The notes beneath the pieces were generated by a model. The model made no database searches, had not been told where the DNA came from, and saw only the letters and a program-made list of their open reading frames with translations. DNA of 64,000 nucleotides from NCBI GenBank assembly GCA_030827475.1, contig JAUREJ010000001.1, positions 40,139-104,138 of the forward strand, written 5' to 3'. Position 1 is the first letter of the stretch; each line of letters begins with the position of its first letter. The translations under genes and the position numbers were made by a program. Shown here piece by piece: positions 9,270-19,410 of the stretch. Source of the stretch: Candidatus Poseidonia sp. Its GTDB lineage: Archaea > Thermoplasmatota > Poseidoniia > Poseidoniales > Poseidoniaceae.

Positions 9270-10532
9270 TCAATACCCCCTCACTTGCATCAAGGCCTGA
9301 GACAAATCCATGTCCGGCATCCAATCAATGACCTGAGCACCAGAGCCCGCCAGTGTGGTCAAGCGGTTCTGACGCTCTAACTTCAGCACCTCATAGGACA
9401 TGCGCGGAATGCGACTCACGAGGCGTTCAAAGTCAACGCTTGAAGGGGAAAGAACGGTCACTTCGTGACCTCGTCCAACCAAGTCGCGCACGGCAGCGGG
9501 GACCGTCCCGTCGCCTTCGCACGAGGAAATGATGAACACCGGACTTCCTCGGCTGAACCGGCCGCTCAACGAGTTGGTGACCGCTTGAAGGGGCATCGAG
9601 CCGTTTGGCGTAACTCCGGCAAGGGCGCTGAGGATCTTGAAGTACTGCTTATCACCAGTGTCTGGGGGCAGGTACGCGAGTTTTTCGTCGTAAATCGCCA
9701 ACGCCACCGAATCACGACGCTTGAGGAAAAACGCTGCGAGGCTCGCTGCTGAGACCGTTCCCATTTCAAGCGGGTTCTTGAGAACGGTTCCGATGCGAGC
9801 GAGGTCTCGGCTGTCGAGAATGAGGTACAGGTCGGTCACCGCATCACGGCATTTCTCGTTGACCATCAGCTCCCCCGTCCGAGCGAAGGCCTTCCAATTG
9901 ATGTTCTTGAACGGGTCACCGGGCACATATTCCCGGAGGGAGTAGAATTCTGAGCCTTGACCCGGCGTTCGCAGGGTGGTCGCTCCCGTGTACATCTTTG
10001 GCGTTCGACTGCGTAAAAAGGCCTCCTCGATGTCCTTGATTTGGGGGAAGATGACGATGTCGCTGTGGTGGTCAACATACATCTCTTCCACACCCAAATT
10101 GAAGGTGTTCCGCGCCCGAAGCGATACGGGGCCGATGGAGTAGTGACCTCGCAACGGGCAACGGAGCACGTATCGGATTCGAGCACTCTCGCCAGGTCGG
10201 AGGTTGAGTTGCATCTGGTTCAACCCGCTTCGGAGCTTCATCTCGTGAGGGATGTTGTCGTAGATGTCAAGCATTTGCGTCTTCCGATTGCTGCGGTTAG
10301 TGACCAGCAATTCAACGTACAAATCGTCCCCCTTGTACAGGTTATCCGCAGAGAGGGTGCGTTGGACTTCAACGTCGCCGTGCCCGGAAATCCACGAGTT
10401 GACGACGATGAACGCCACGAGCGTCAGACCAAGAATCATCATCTGTTGGTTCGAGATCATCATCCCGATGAGCACGAGGGCGATGCCCCCGGTGAAGGTG
10501 AAGGCTGCTTTGCGGGTCCACATGTTCTTCAC
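9270..10532 (-). CDS. DUF58 domain protein
   Basis: GSEFYSLREYVPGDPFKNINWKAFARTGELMVNE is the DUF58 signature; two N-terminal TM helices. Confidence 0.95.
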   Translation of the reverse strand: MKNMWTRKAAFTFTGGIALVLIGMMISNQQMMILGLTLVAFIVVNSWISGHGDVEVQRTLSADNLYKGDDLYVELLVTNRSNRKTQMLDIYDNIPHEMKLRSGLNQMQLNLRPGESARIRYVLRCPLRGHYSIGPVSLRARNTFNLGVEEMYVDHHSDIVIFPQIKDIEEAFLRSRTPKMYTGATTLRTPGQGSEFYSLREYVPGDPFKNINWKAFARTGELMVNEKCRDAVTDLYLILDSRDLARIGTVLKNPLEMGTVSAASLAAFFLKRRDSVALAIYDEKLAYLPPDTGDKQYFKILSALAGVTPNGSMPLQAVTNSLSGRFSRGSPVFIISSCEGDGTVPAAVRDLVGRGHEVTVLSPSSVDFERLVSRIPRMSYEVLKLERQNRLTTLAGSGAQVIDWMPDMDLSQALMQVRGY

Positions 10533-10533
10533 C

Positions 10534-12180
10534 TCACTGGCGACCCCACGCCTTGATGCGTTTGACCAACGCTACGGTTTGTTCAAGCGTGTAGCGATTG
10601 CTGGATTCAATCGCAAACTTGGCGAGCACGGGGTCGTTGATCATCGACACGAGTTCGGTGGCTTGCATGGCTTGGAACTCTTCTCGGTTCAGACCGTTCT
10701 GATTGCGCACTTTGGAAAGGAAGACCTGTCGGATTTTCTCAACTTTGGAATAATATGCGTAGCGGTTCGCATCGCCAAACCCGTAGTAGATGATGCTGAA
10801 CACGTGGCGCCAAGGTTCCGGATCCCGTTTCTTGATGAGAACGGCTTCGAAGGTGATGAACAAGATGAGGAAGAGCAGCAACATGGCCAAACCTTCGCCC
10901 GTGAAATAGACGAGAAGGAAGTAAACGGTGTTGTACGAGTCTGCTGCAAGCGCGCTCTGTGGGTGGCGAGACTCGTCAAAGACCACCATGGCGTTGGCAG
11001 CCGGTTGACCTGCCTCATCAATCCGCTCGCTCATCAGGGATTCAGCGATGTAATCTAACGCCCATTTTCGATTGTCGTTGCTGGGCATCAGCGTGTCGGT
11101 TTTGCCGTATTTCCCAGCATTGAACCCTTCGTAGTCGTAAATGGCGTTGATGAGGGCTGAACCGTCGGCGACGAAGACGATGCGCCCGCCATCGGACGGG
11201 CTGCAACTGGCTCGAGCGCAGACTTCGATGCTGAGGTTGAATTGGCCCCATCGGTCGGGTGTCTCGGGCGTAATTTCGTTGCCAACCCAAATCTCACCGT
11301 CTCCGTTCACGTCAACCGTCGCTTCGTTGCTGGTGATGGCTCGAATCGCCACCTCGGAGAGCGGGCCGCGGACACCGGGAATCACCTCAAGGCCGGTGAT
11401 GTTGTTCAGGAGCATTTGGTAGGTGCCGTTGTACTCAATTTCACCGCTTGGCGTGAGGTGTTGGGCGCACAGACCGGCTTCAGCTGCATTGGCGAAAGGT
11501 TGGCCGTCCAATTTAGAGCAAGGATGTTCGCCCGGGTTGCCGACATCAGCCCATCGTTCGTGTTGAGACAAGGTAGCAGGGTCAAGTTGAGTGCCGTTCA
11601 TGCCACAGGGGTTGCTTTGAACGCACATCCAAATGTAGTTGTAATCCAATTCAGCGACATAAGTCGTGTCATAGACCTGTTGTCCCGAATAACGAATACC
11701 AAAGGCTTCAGCGACGGTGTTGGCATAGCCGTAATCCTCGAACACCATGGCCGTACCTCCGGCCTCAACGAACTCAACGATCGCGTCGATCTCTGAGGGA
11801 GAATATCCGCTGCTCGAAGCGATGGTGATGAAGCCGTCTTCGTCAAACTGAGGCAGCGTCAGGGTGTCTCGTTCAACACCGGCGAGGATGTAGGTCGTGT
11901 TCCTTGGGTCCTCAATGTCCGCCAAAAGGAGGGGGCTGCTCACCAGCGAGCGGGTTTCAATGCCCATCGCTTTAATGTCCTCTCGAAAAGCGGACATGTC
12001 GTTCCAATCGTCATCGTAAGCCGAGAGTTGATTCGTGGCGCTGATGTTGACGAAATTCAAGAGAATCGTCATCAAAAGAATCAGCATGACCACCCAGAAC
12101 GATGCTTGGAGCGCAAGGCGCCGAGCGTTGAACGTTGCTGGAAGGCCAAACATTGGAATCACGAGGGAGAGGTTTCCCAC
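10534..12180 (-). CDS. DUF4350-like membrane protein
   Basis: N- and C-terminal TM segments; GYSPSEIDAIVEFVEAGGTAMVFEDYGYANTVAEAFGI; upstream partner of DUF58. Confidence 0.75.
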   Translation of the reverse strand: MGNLSLVIPMFGLPATFNARRLALQASFWVVMLILLMTILLNFVNISATNQLSAYDDDWNDMSAFREDIKAMGIETRSLVSSPLLLADIEDPRNTTYILAGVERDTLTLPQFDEDGFITIASSSGYSPSEIDAIVEFVEAGGTAMVFEDYGYANTVAEAFGIRYSGQQVYDTTYVAELDYNYIWMCVQSNPCGMNGTQLDPATLSQHERWADVGNPGEHPCSKLDGQPFANAAEAGLCAQHLTPSGEIEYNGTYQMLLNNITGLEVIPGVRGPLSEVAIRAITSNEATVDVNGDGEIWVGNEITPETPDRWGQFNLSIEVCARASCSPSDGGRIVFVADGSALINAIYDYEGFNAGKYGKTDTLMPSNDNRKWALDYIAESLMSERIDEAGQPAANAMVVFDESRHPQSALAADSYNTVYFLLVYFTGEGLAMLLLFLILFITFEAVLIKKRDPEPWRHVFSIIYYGFGDANRYAYYSKVEKIRQVFLSKVRNQNGLNREEFQAMQATELVSMINDPVLAKFAIESSNRYTLEQTVALVKRIKAWGRQ

Positions 12181-12256
12181 CTTTCCACGCCATCCGCTGA
12201 CTTTAGAAGGTTGTCCAGAGCGGTGGAGAAAATGCTCATCACAACCGACGCCCTGC

Positions 12257-12496
12257 TCAACGGTTCAGATGAATGTTTGAGGCGATTCGGGCGACGGAGG
12301 ATGCTGGAATATGGACGGAGTTTCCTTGGTGCTCAAACGGCAACGATGCAGCGCTCAGACCCTCTTCCACCTCAACGATCAACTCGCTGATGGTGCCCGT
12401 GTTCATGTCGAACTGAAGGTCCCGGAGCGTCCCAAGGACCGCACCCGTGCGGTCAAGGACCTGTCGTCCGAGCATTTCGCGTCCAAAAACGGCCAT
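12257..12496 (-). CDS. PRC-barrel domain protein
   Basis: MLGRQVLDRTGAVLGTLRDLQFDMNTGTISELIVEV, VHIPASSVARIA. Confidence 0.85.
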   Translation of the reverse strand: MAVFGREMLGRQVLDRTGAVLGTLRDLQFDMNTGTISELIVEVEEGLSAASLPFEHQGNSVHIPASSVARIASNIHLNR

Positions 12497-12561
12497 TGTT
12501 TCACTCCTTGAGCACCGGGTAGGGTGGGAATCCCATCAATGCGTCGGTGCTGAAGGCACCG

Positions 12562-14790
12562 TCACATGGTTTCCATGCCGCGACTAAAGTCACGATTTCG
12601 CTTGATGTTGGTCAGGCCAGAGGTGAGGCGGGTCTCCATTTTCTGGTAATACTCGAGCATGTCGGGTGTGACCGTTGGGCGAACGCGGGAAATGGCTTCT
12701 TCAAAGTGGTTCTTCATGACCTTTTTCTTGCCAGCGCGCATGCAAATCAGCGCCGCTTCTCGGCACACCGCTTCGATGTCGGCGCCGGTGAAGCCGTCCA
12801 TACCGTTGAGGAGGTCCTTGAAGGAGAATTTGCCGAGCGGCATGCCTTCGGAGTGAATGGCGAAGATGGCTTCCCGGGCGGCTGCATCGGGCGGGGGAAC
12901 GTGCAGCACCCGCTCAAAGCGGCCGCTTCGTAGCAAGGCAGGGTCGATCATCTCGGGGCGGTTGGTCGCTGCAACGATGATGACGCCGTCAAGTGATTCG
13001 ACACCGTCCATGCTGGCGAGCAGTTGATTAACGACCCGATTGCTGACGTCAGAGCCTTCAGAGGAACTACCGCCGCTGCGCATGGAGGCGATCGACTCAA
13101 ACTCGTCCAGGAAGATGATGGAAGGCGCAGATTGCTTGGCTTTCTTGAAGATCTCGCGAATGGCTCGTTCCGATTCGCCGACCCACTTCGAAATCAATTC
13201 GGGACCTTTGATGCTGATGAAGTTCGCTTGGGCTTCGTTGGCAATCGCCTTTGCAAGCAAGGTCTTCCCCGTTCCGGGAGCGCCAAAGAGGACGATGCCT
13301 CGAGGCGGCTTGATTCCGAAGTGTTCGAACAATTCGGGCTTGGTGAGGGGCCATTCCACCGATTCCTTGAGGCGGTCCTTGACTTCGTTCAATCCGCCGA
13401 CCTCCTCCCATGAAACCTCGGGCACCTCGACGTAGATTTCACGAAGCGCCGAGGGTTCAATGTCTCGGATGGCTTCCTTGAAGTCGTCCATGCAGACCTC
13501 CATCTTCTCCAAGACTTCTGGCGGGAGGGTTTCCTCCTCAAGATCAATCTCGGGGAGGTAGCGGCGCAAGGCGCGCATGGCTGCTTCTCGCACCAGGGCA
13601 GCCAAATCTGCGCCAACAAAGCCGTAGGTGTTGTCGAGGACCCAACCCACATCAAAGTCATCAGCGATGGGCATCTGGCGTGTGTGAACGTCCATGATCT
13701 CGTGGCGCCCTTCACGATCGGGCACGCCAATCTCGATTTCACGGTCAAAGCGGCCCGGCCTTCGCAGAGCGGGGTCGAGCGCATCCCGGCGGTTGGTTGC
13801 ACCAATGACCACGACATTGTCCCGGCCTTGCATGCCGTCCATCAAGGTCAGCATTTGGGCAACGACACGACGCTCAACTTCGCCGGTCACCTCTTCTCGC
13901 TTAGGGCAAATGGAATCGATTTCATCGATGAAGACGATACCCGGTGCGTTGTCGGCAGCCTCGTCGAAGATTTCTCGAAGTTGTTTCTCGGACTCCCCGT
14001 AGTATTTTGAGATGATTTCCGGGCCGTTGATGCTTTTGAAGTGGGCGTTGACCTCCGTTGCAACGGCTTTTGCAATCATGGTCTTTCCCGTGCCGGGTGG
14101 GCCGTGAAGGAGAACACCTTTGGGGGGGTCAATGCCGAGTCGCCTGAACAATTCGGGGTGCTTGAGTGGAAGTTCGATCATCTCTCTGACCTTCTGGAGT
14201 TGCTGGCCTATTCCGCCGACGTCTTCGTAGGTGATGCCCTCCGATTGACTCATGTCCTCTTCGGCAACGGCTTCGTCCTTGATGACGATCTCGGTGTCGG
14301 TGTTGACCACGACAATGCCCTTGGGGACGGTTGCCATCACTGCGAAGGGCAAGGCTTCGGTGAACAGCGTCATGCCGGGGATGAAAATTCGGTCGCCCGC
14401 CATGACCGGGCGCTTGGCGAGCCCTCGCTTGGCGAAGCCTTCGATACCTGGCCCGAACTTGACCTTCTGTTTGCTGGCCATCACCGGGGAAATGGTGAGT
14501 TTGGTGCAGGGCTTCGCCTCCACTTTTCGAACGGTGACTCGGTCTCCGAGACTGACGCCTGCATTCTTACGGATGATGCCGTCGACGCGAATGATGTCCA
14601 TTTTGGCATCCTCCGGGCGACTGCGCCAATAGATGGCTGCTGTGGACCGTTCTTCACCGCTGATTTCAACAAAATCACCGGGTTTCAGGTCCAGCCCCAT
14701 CTCGGATGAAATCCGAGCTCTGCCGAAACCGACGTCGGAAGGAATGGCTTTGGAAACGCGTAGTTCAATGGTTTCGTCTTTGGTGGCCAT
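12562..14790 (-). CDS. Cdc48/VCP-family AAA ATPase
   Basis: N-terminal Cdc48 domain and two AAA modules (GPPGTGKTMIAKAVA, GAPGTGKTLLAKAIA; Walker B FIDEID/FLDEFE). Confidence 0.97.
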   Translation of the reverse strand: MATKDETIELRVSKAIPSDVGFGRARISSEMGLDLKPGDFVEISGEERSTAAIYWRSRPEDAKMDIIRVDGIIRKNAGVSLGDRVTVRKVEAKPCTKLTISPVMASKQKVKFGPGIEGFAKRGLAKRPVMAGDRIFIPGMTLFTEALPFAVMATVPKGIVVVNTDTEIVIKDEAVAEEDMSQSEGITYEDVGGIGQQLQKVREMIELPLKHPELFRRLGIDPPKGVLLHGPPGTGKTMIAKAVATEVNAHFKSINGPEIISKYYGESEKQLREIFDEAADNAPGIVFIDEIDSICPKREEVTGEVERRVVAQMLTLMDGMQGRDNVVVIGATNRRDALDPALRRPGRFDREIEIGVPDREGRHEIMDVHTRQMPIADDFDVGWVLDNTYGFVGADLAALVREAAMRALRRYLPEIDLEEETLPPEVLEKMEVCMDDFKEAIRDIEPSALREIYVEVPEVSWEEVGGLNEVKDRLKESVEWPLTKPELFEHFGIKPPRGIVLFGAPGTGKTLLAKAIANEAQANFISIKGPELISKWVGESERAIREIFKKAKQSAPSIIFLDEFESIASMRSGGSSSEGSDVSNRVVNQLLASMDGVESLDGVIIVAATNRPEMIDPALLRSGRFERVLHVPPPDAAAREAIFAIHSEGMPLGKFSFKDLLNGMDGFTGADIEAVCREAALICMRAGKKKVMKNHFEEAISRVRPTVTPDMLEYYQKMETRLTSGLTNIKRNRDFSRGMETM

Positions 14791-14827
14791 GCTCTTCTCC
14801 CCTCTCCCCGAAATGTGTTCTTGACGG

Positions 14828-14834
14828 TATATAA
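14828..14834 (-). promoter_or_regulatory. Candidate TATA box for the cdc48-like gene
   Basis: Minus strand GTTTAGTTATATACC about 40 nt upstream of the ATG at 14790. Confidence 0.5.
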
Positions 14835-14983
14835 CTAAACTTGAGCCAATTCATGACGGGTCGCAGGATGAGTTCCGCACACCCCTCTTTAAACCCGAGG
14901 AATACGATTCAAAGGGGTTGGGCGCCACTGCCCCAAAGTTCCTCCGCCATCACATTCAAGAGACGAGCGAGGGTGCAAGGACC

Positions 14984-16612
14984 ATGGTTCACATTCTTGA
15001 AACCGGCCTTGAATTCATCGACAACCAAAATCCAAACGGGAAACCCTCGGTCCGGGGCTACAACATCATCAACGGCCAGTTGACCTCAGCGAGCGATAAC
15101 GCCACCTTTGCCTCCACCAACCCCGCTCTGTTGGCCGATTGCCTCGGTGAGTTTCCGCTCTCAACCCGAGAGGACGTCCGGGCCGCCCTCGATGCCGCCC
15201 ACGCTGCATTCCCTGCTTGGGCAGCGACACCAGCCCCCACACGTGGCCAAATCATCGGCAACATGGGACGCCTGCTCATGGAACACAAAGACGCTCTCGT
15301 CGCTCTTGAAACCCGGGAAATTGGGAAAACCATCAAAGAATCCGGCGGGGAAATTCAAGAGGCCATCGATACATGTTTGTTCTTCCAGTCCGAGGGACGA
15401 AGGCTTTACGGACAAACCGTCAATTCGGAATTGCCGGACAAGGAATTGTTCACCTATCGCCGCCCGCTTGGGGTGTGCGGTATCATCAATGCGTGCAACT
15501 TCCCCTCTGCCGTCCCGTTTTGGAAGATGATTCCCGCCATCATGTGCGGCAACACCTGCGTTTGGAAAAGCCCGCAAGATGCCCCCTTGTTGTCCTTCGC
15601 TCTCGCTCGCATCATGCACCAAGCCGGCCTTCCCGACGGGGTCATCAATCTGGTCCACGGAAAGGGAAGCGGAGCCGGACAGTATCTTGTGGATGCTGTT
15701 GACGAGGGCTTGGTCAACAAAATCTCGTTTACAGGGTCGACCGAGGTCGGCAAAATGATCGGTGAAGTTTGCGGTCGCAACCTCGTTTCCTGTTCGCTGG
15801 AACTCGGTGGAAAGAACCCGCTGGTCGTGATGCCCTCGGCCGATCTCGACAATGCTGTCGCCGGCGCTTACTGGGGTGCATTCGGGACCGCAGGCCAACG
15901 CTGCACCAGCCTGGGCAACCTCATCGTCCACCGTGACATTTACGACGCTTTCATGGAGAAATTCATGGAGAAGGTCAAAACGACCCGCATCGGAAACTCA
16001 TTGGTCCATCAAGACGTGCTCTACGGCCCCATGCTCTCGGAGAAATACGCCAAGGATTTCGAATCCGGTCTGGAAATGGCGAAGGCCAGCGGTGCCACCC
16101 ATGCCTGGGGCAAGGGGCGCATCACCGCCAACAACGCCCCCGAAAACTTCGTGGGCGATGCGAGCGAAGGCGTGTTCATGTGGCCGCACGTGTTCACCGA
16201 TGTCACCGAAGACATGACCTGCTTCCATGAGGAAATCTTTGGCCCGGTCGTCACCGTGGTCAAGGCCGATGATTTTGACCATGCCTTGCACCTTGCCAAC
16301 GCCAGCCCCTACGGGCTTTCCTCGGCCATTTACACGAACGACCGCCTCGAAGCCTACCGCTACAAAACCGGCATCAAAGCCGGCATGACGGGCATCAACA
16401 ACTCCACCACCGGTGCGGAAGCTCACCTCCCCTTCGGCGGCGTAAAAGGCTCGGGCAACGGGACTCGGGAATCGGGGATTTGGGTGCTTGAAGCATACTC
16501 CTACTGGCACGCCGTGAACGACGAGTTGTCGGGCAAATTGCAACTTGCCCAAATGGACGTGGATGAAATCGACACGGTGGAGGCCGAGGTCAATTGGTCT
16601 GAATTGGCCTGA
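14984..16612 (+). CDS. Aldehyde dehydrogenase family protein
   Basis: FTGSTEVGKMI, LELGGKNPLVV, GTAGQRCTSLGNLIVH, HEEIFGPVVTVV, PFGGVKGSGNGTRESG. Confidence 0.95.
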   Translation: MVHILETGLEFIDNQNPNGKPSVRGYNIINGQLTSASDNATFASTNPALLADCLGEFPLSTREDVRAALDAAHAAFPAWAATPAPTRGQIIGNMGRLLMEHKDALVALETREIGKTIKESGGEIQEAIDTCLFFQSEGRRLYGQTVNSELPDKELFTYRRPLGVCGIINACNFPSAVPFWKMIPAIMCGNTCVWKSPQDAPLLSFALARIMHQAGLPDGVINLVHGKGSGAGQYLVDAVDEGLVNKISFTGSTEVGKMIGEVCGRNLVSCSLELGGKNPLVVMPSADLDNAVAGAYWGAFGTAGQRCTSLGNLIVHRDIYDAFMEKFMEKVKTTRIGNSLVHQDVLYGPMLSEKYAKDFESGLEMAKASGATHAWGKGRITANNAPENFVGDASEGVFMWPHVFTDVTEDMTCFHEEIFGPVVTVVKADDFDHALHLANASPYGLSSAIYTNDRLEAYRYKTGIKAGMTGINNSTTGAEAHLPFGGVKGSGNGTRESGIWVLEAYSYWHAVNDELSGKLQLAQMDVDEIDTVEAEVNWSELA

Positions 16613-16698
16613 ATTTCTTTCACTTTCGGCTCACGGCTCAATGGTGAACCTCAAAGACCCTGCGCTTCTCCCGTCAACCATTCCCTTCGGGGACTCAG

Positions 16699-17547
16699 GT
16701 GAAAAGCATGGGCGAAGGCATCAAACTCCCGGTCATCAACGGCTTGGGACGCACGAACCGAATTGACAATTGGTGGAGTCAACCGCTCGCCATGGGGGTG
16801 GCGCTGACGGCGGCCTTGCTCTACACCTTTTGGCGCCTCTTCCTCTTCGGTACGGAAGCAGCGGACGGCACATCGCTGATCTCCTACAAGCTTCACGGCA
16901 GCACCGTCATGTCGCCCATCTTCTCTCCCAACGTCCTCGAATGGGACCTGTTCGGGTTGAACACCTGGAACCACCCCGAATGGGTGAATGCAGCTATTTT
17001 GGTGCTGTGGATTCCTTTCGGATTCCGAGGCACATGCTACTACATGCGCCGCGTTTACTACCGAACGTTCTTTGCCAGCCCCACCGCTTGCTGGGTGGAC
17101 GAGCCCGACATCAACAAGGCTATCGGATACAAGGGCGAAAAGCGCCTGTTCATCTTCAACAACCTTCACCGTTACTTCCTCTACGCCGCCATGGTGATTT
17201 TGGTCATCAAGTGGTGGGACGTGACCCACACCATGCACTTTACTTCCACGACCCACGACGGCTACGGCGTGTCCATCGGCACCTTCGTGATGGCCATTGA
17301 AGCGTTCCTGCTCACGATGTACGTCACCTCATGTCACGCCCTTCGACACTTGGCAGGGGGCATGCTCGATCGTTGGACCACCGGAATCAGCCGCATCCGT
17401 GGCCAACTCTTTGGAAAAATCAGCGTGCTCAACCGTTCCCACGGCTTCTGGTTTTGGACGTCGTTGGCCTTTGTCTTTTTGGGAGACCTCTGGGTCTTGG
17501 CCGTTGCGGAAGGCCGAATCAGCGATGCGGTGCTGTTTGTGATTTGA
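16699..17547 (+). CDS. sdhC: Succinate dehydrogenase membrane anchor/cytochrome b subunit
   Basis: About five hydrophobic helices with His residues; directly upstream of sdhA and sdhB. Confidence 0.75.
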   Translation: MKSMGEGIKLPVINGLGRTNRIDNWWSQPLAMGVALTAALLYTFWRLFLFGTEAADGTSLISYKLHGSTVMSPIFSPNVLEWDLFGLNTWNHPEWVNAAILVLWIPFGFRGTCYYMRRVYYRTFFASPTACWVDEPDINKAIGYKGEKRLFIFNNLHRYFLYAAMVILVIKWWDVTHTMHFTSTTHDGYGVSIGTFVMAIEAFLLTMYVTSCHALRHLAGGMLDRWTTGISRIRGQLFGKISVLNRSHGFWFWTSLAFVFLGDLWVLAVAEGRISDAVLFVI

Positions 17548-17553
17548 GGTGAG

Positions 17554-19410
17554 ATGATGGGAGAAAACGTCACGAAACACAACTACGATGTCATTGTCAT
17601 CGGGGCCGGCGGCGCTGGCCTCCGAGCGGCCATTGAGGCGGCACGCAGTGGAGCGAAAACCGCCATCATCACCAAGTCGTTGCTCGGCAAAGCCCACACG
17701 GTCATGGCCGAAGGCGGCTGTGCCGCAGCCTTGCAGAACGCCGATCCACGAGACGGATGGAAGGTTCATTTCCACGACACGATGAAGGGAAGCAAATGGC
17801 TTGCCAACTGGCGCATGGCTGAACTCCATGCCAAAGAAGCCCCCGACCGCGTCCGAGAACTCGAACAGTGGGGCGCCGTCTTCGACCGGACACCGAAGAA
17901 CCTCATCAACCAGCGGAATTTCGGCGGTCACACCTTCCCTCGGTTGGCTCACGTTGGTGACGCCACCGGTCTCGAAATCATCCGTACGCTCCAGGAACGA
18001 GGCATCCATGAAGGCATTGACATCTACATGGAATACACCGTGAGAACGTTGCTCAAGGAAGGGGACCGTGTCACCGGTTGCGTGGCCTACACTCGCGTTG
18101 ATGGTGAGTTCCACGCCTTCTCTGCCAAATCCGTGGTGCTCGCCACCGGCGGCATCACTCGGTGCTGGTCCGTTTGTTCCGGTTCGTGGGAATACACCGG
18201 TGACGGTCATGCCCTCGCCCTGTGGGCGGGAGCGGAATTACGAGACATGGAATTCGTCCAATTCCACCCGACCGGGATGGTTTGGCCTCCATCGGTTCGA
18301 GGCATCCTCGTCACCGAAGGTGTCCGAGGTGAAGGCGGTCGGCTCACCAACAGTGAAGGCAGCCGTTTCATGTTTGACTACGTGCCTGAAATGTTTGCCG
18401 GTGACCACGCCGCCACCATTGAAGAGGCGGACCAATGGGTCGAAGAGGTCGTGAGTGGTAAACTCGCCACCGTTCGCCGACCCCCCGAATTGCTGACTCG
18501 GGATGTGGTGGCAAAAGCCATCAACGCCGAGGTGAAAGCGGGCCGAGGATCGCCTCATGGAGGTGCTTTCCTCGACATCTCCCACCGTGGAGAAGAAGCG
18601 ATTTTGAAGAAACTCCCCTCCATGCACCACCAGTTCAAGGAACTGGCAGGGGTGGACATCAGCAAGGAACCCATGGAAGTTGGACCAACGGCGCACTACG
18701 TCATGGGCGGCGTCCGTGTGGATGCTGAATCCCAGGAAACAACCGTTCCCGGACTCTTCGCATGCGGCGAAGTCGCCTCAGGACTGCACGGGGCAAACCG
18801 ACTTGGTGGAAACTCACTGTCCGATCTCATCGTGTTTGGAAAGCGAGCCGGCGAATTCGCAGCCTTGCGTGCGAAGGACTTGGCTCAACCTGCCATCAAT
18901 GACGGTCAAGTGGAGGCAGCCATCGCCGACATGCTTGCACCTCTCCAACGAGAAGGGGGCGAAAACCCCGGTCGCATCTACGACGAGATGCGGGACATGA
19001 TGCAAGCCAAGGTCGGCATCATCCGAACAAAGACCGAACTTGAGGAAGCTCTTGACGATATCAAGGCGTTCAAGGAACGTGCGATGGCGTGCTCCTCGGG
19101 CACCTCTCGGAAGTACAACTCGGGCTGGCATCAAGCACTTGACCTGATCAACATGGCCGATGTCTCGCACGCCGCCACGCTCGCAGCCATCACCCGCGAA
19201 GAGAGCCGAGGCGGTCACACACGGGACGACTTCCCCACGCCCGAAGACGACTATTGGGGGAAGACATTGAACATCATCTGGATGGAAAACGGCGAGATGA
19301 AAATCCGCCAAGAGCCCGTGGAAGCGATGCGAGATGACCTCCAAGATACCCTCAAGGAAGTGAAAGCGATGATCGCAGAGCGAGCCGCAGAAGCGGGAGG
19401 TGGGAATTGA
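17554..19410 (+). CDS. sdhA: Succinate dehydrogenase/fumarate reductase flavoprotein subunit
   Basis: VIGAGGAGLRAAIEAARSG, HTVMAEGGCAAAL, RNFGGHTFPR, EFVQFHPTG, GLFACGEVASGLHGANRLGGNSL. Confidence 0.97.
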   Translation: MMGENVTKHNYDVIVIGAGGAGLRAAIEAARSGAKTAIITKSLLGKAHTVMAEGGCAAALQNADPRDGWKVHFHDTMKGSKWLANWRMAELHAKEAPDRVRELEQWGAVFDRTPKNLINQRNFGGHTFPRLAHVGDATGLEIIRTLQERGIHEGIDIYMEYTVRTLLKEGDRVTGCVAYTRVDGEFHAFSAKSVVLATGGITRCWSVCSGSWEYTGDGHALALWAGAELRDMEFVQFHPTGMVWPPSVRGILVTEGVRGEGGRLTNSEGSRFMFDYVPEMFAGDHAATIEEADQWVEEVVSGKLATVRRPPELLTRDVVAKAINAEVKAGRGSPHGGAFLDISHRGEEAILKKLPSMHHQFKELAGVDISKEPMEVGPTAHYVMGGVRVDAESQETTVPGLFACGEVASGLHGANRLGGNSLSDLIVFGKRAGEFAALRAKDLAQPAINDGQVEAAIADMLAPLQREGGENPGRIYDEMRDMMQAKVGIIRTKTELEEALDDIKAFKERAMACSSGTSRKYNSGWHQALDLINMADVSHAATLAAITREESRGGHTRDDFPTPEDDYWGKTLNIIWMENGEMKIRQEPVEAMRDDLQDTLKEVKAMIAERAAEAGGGN

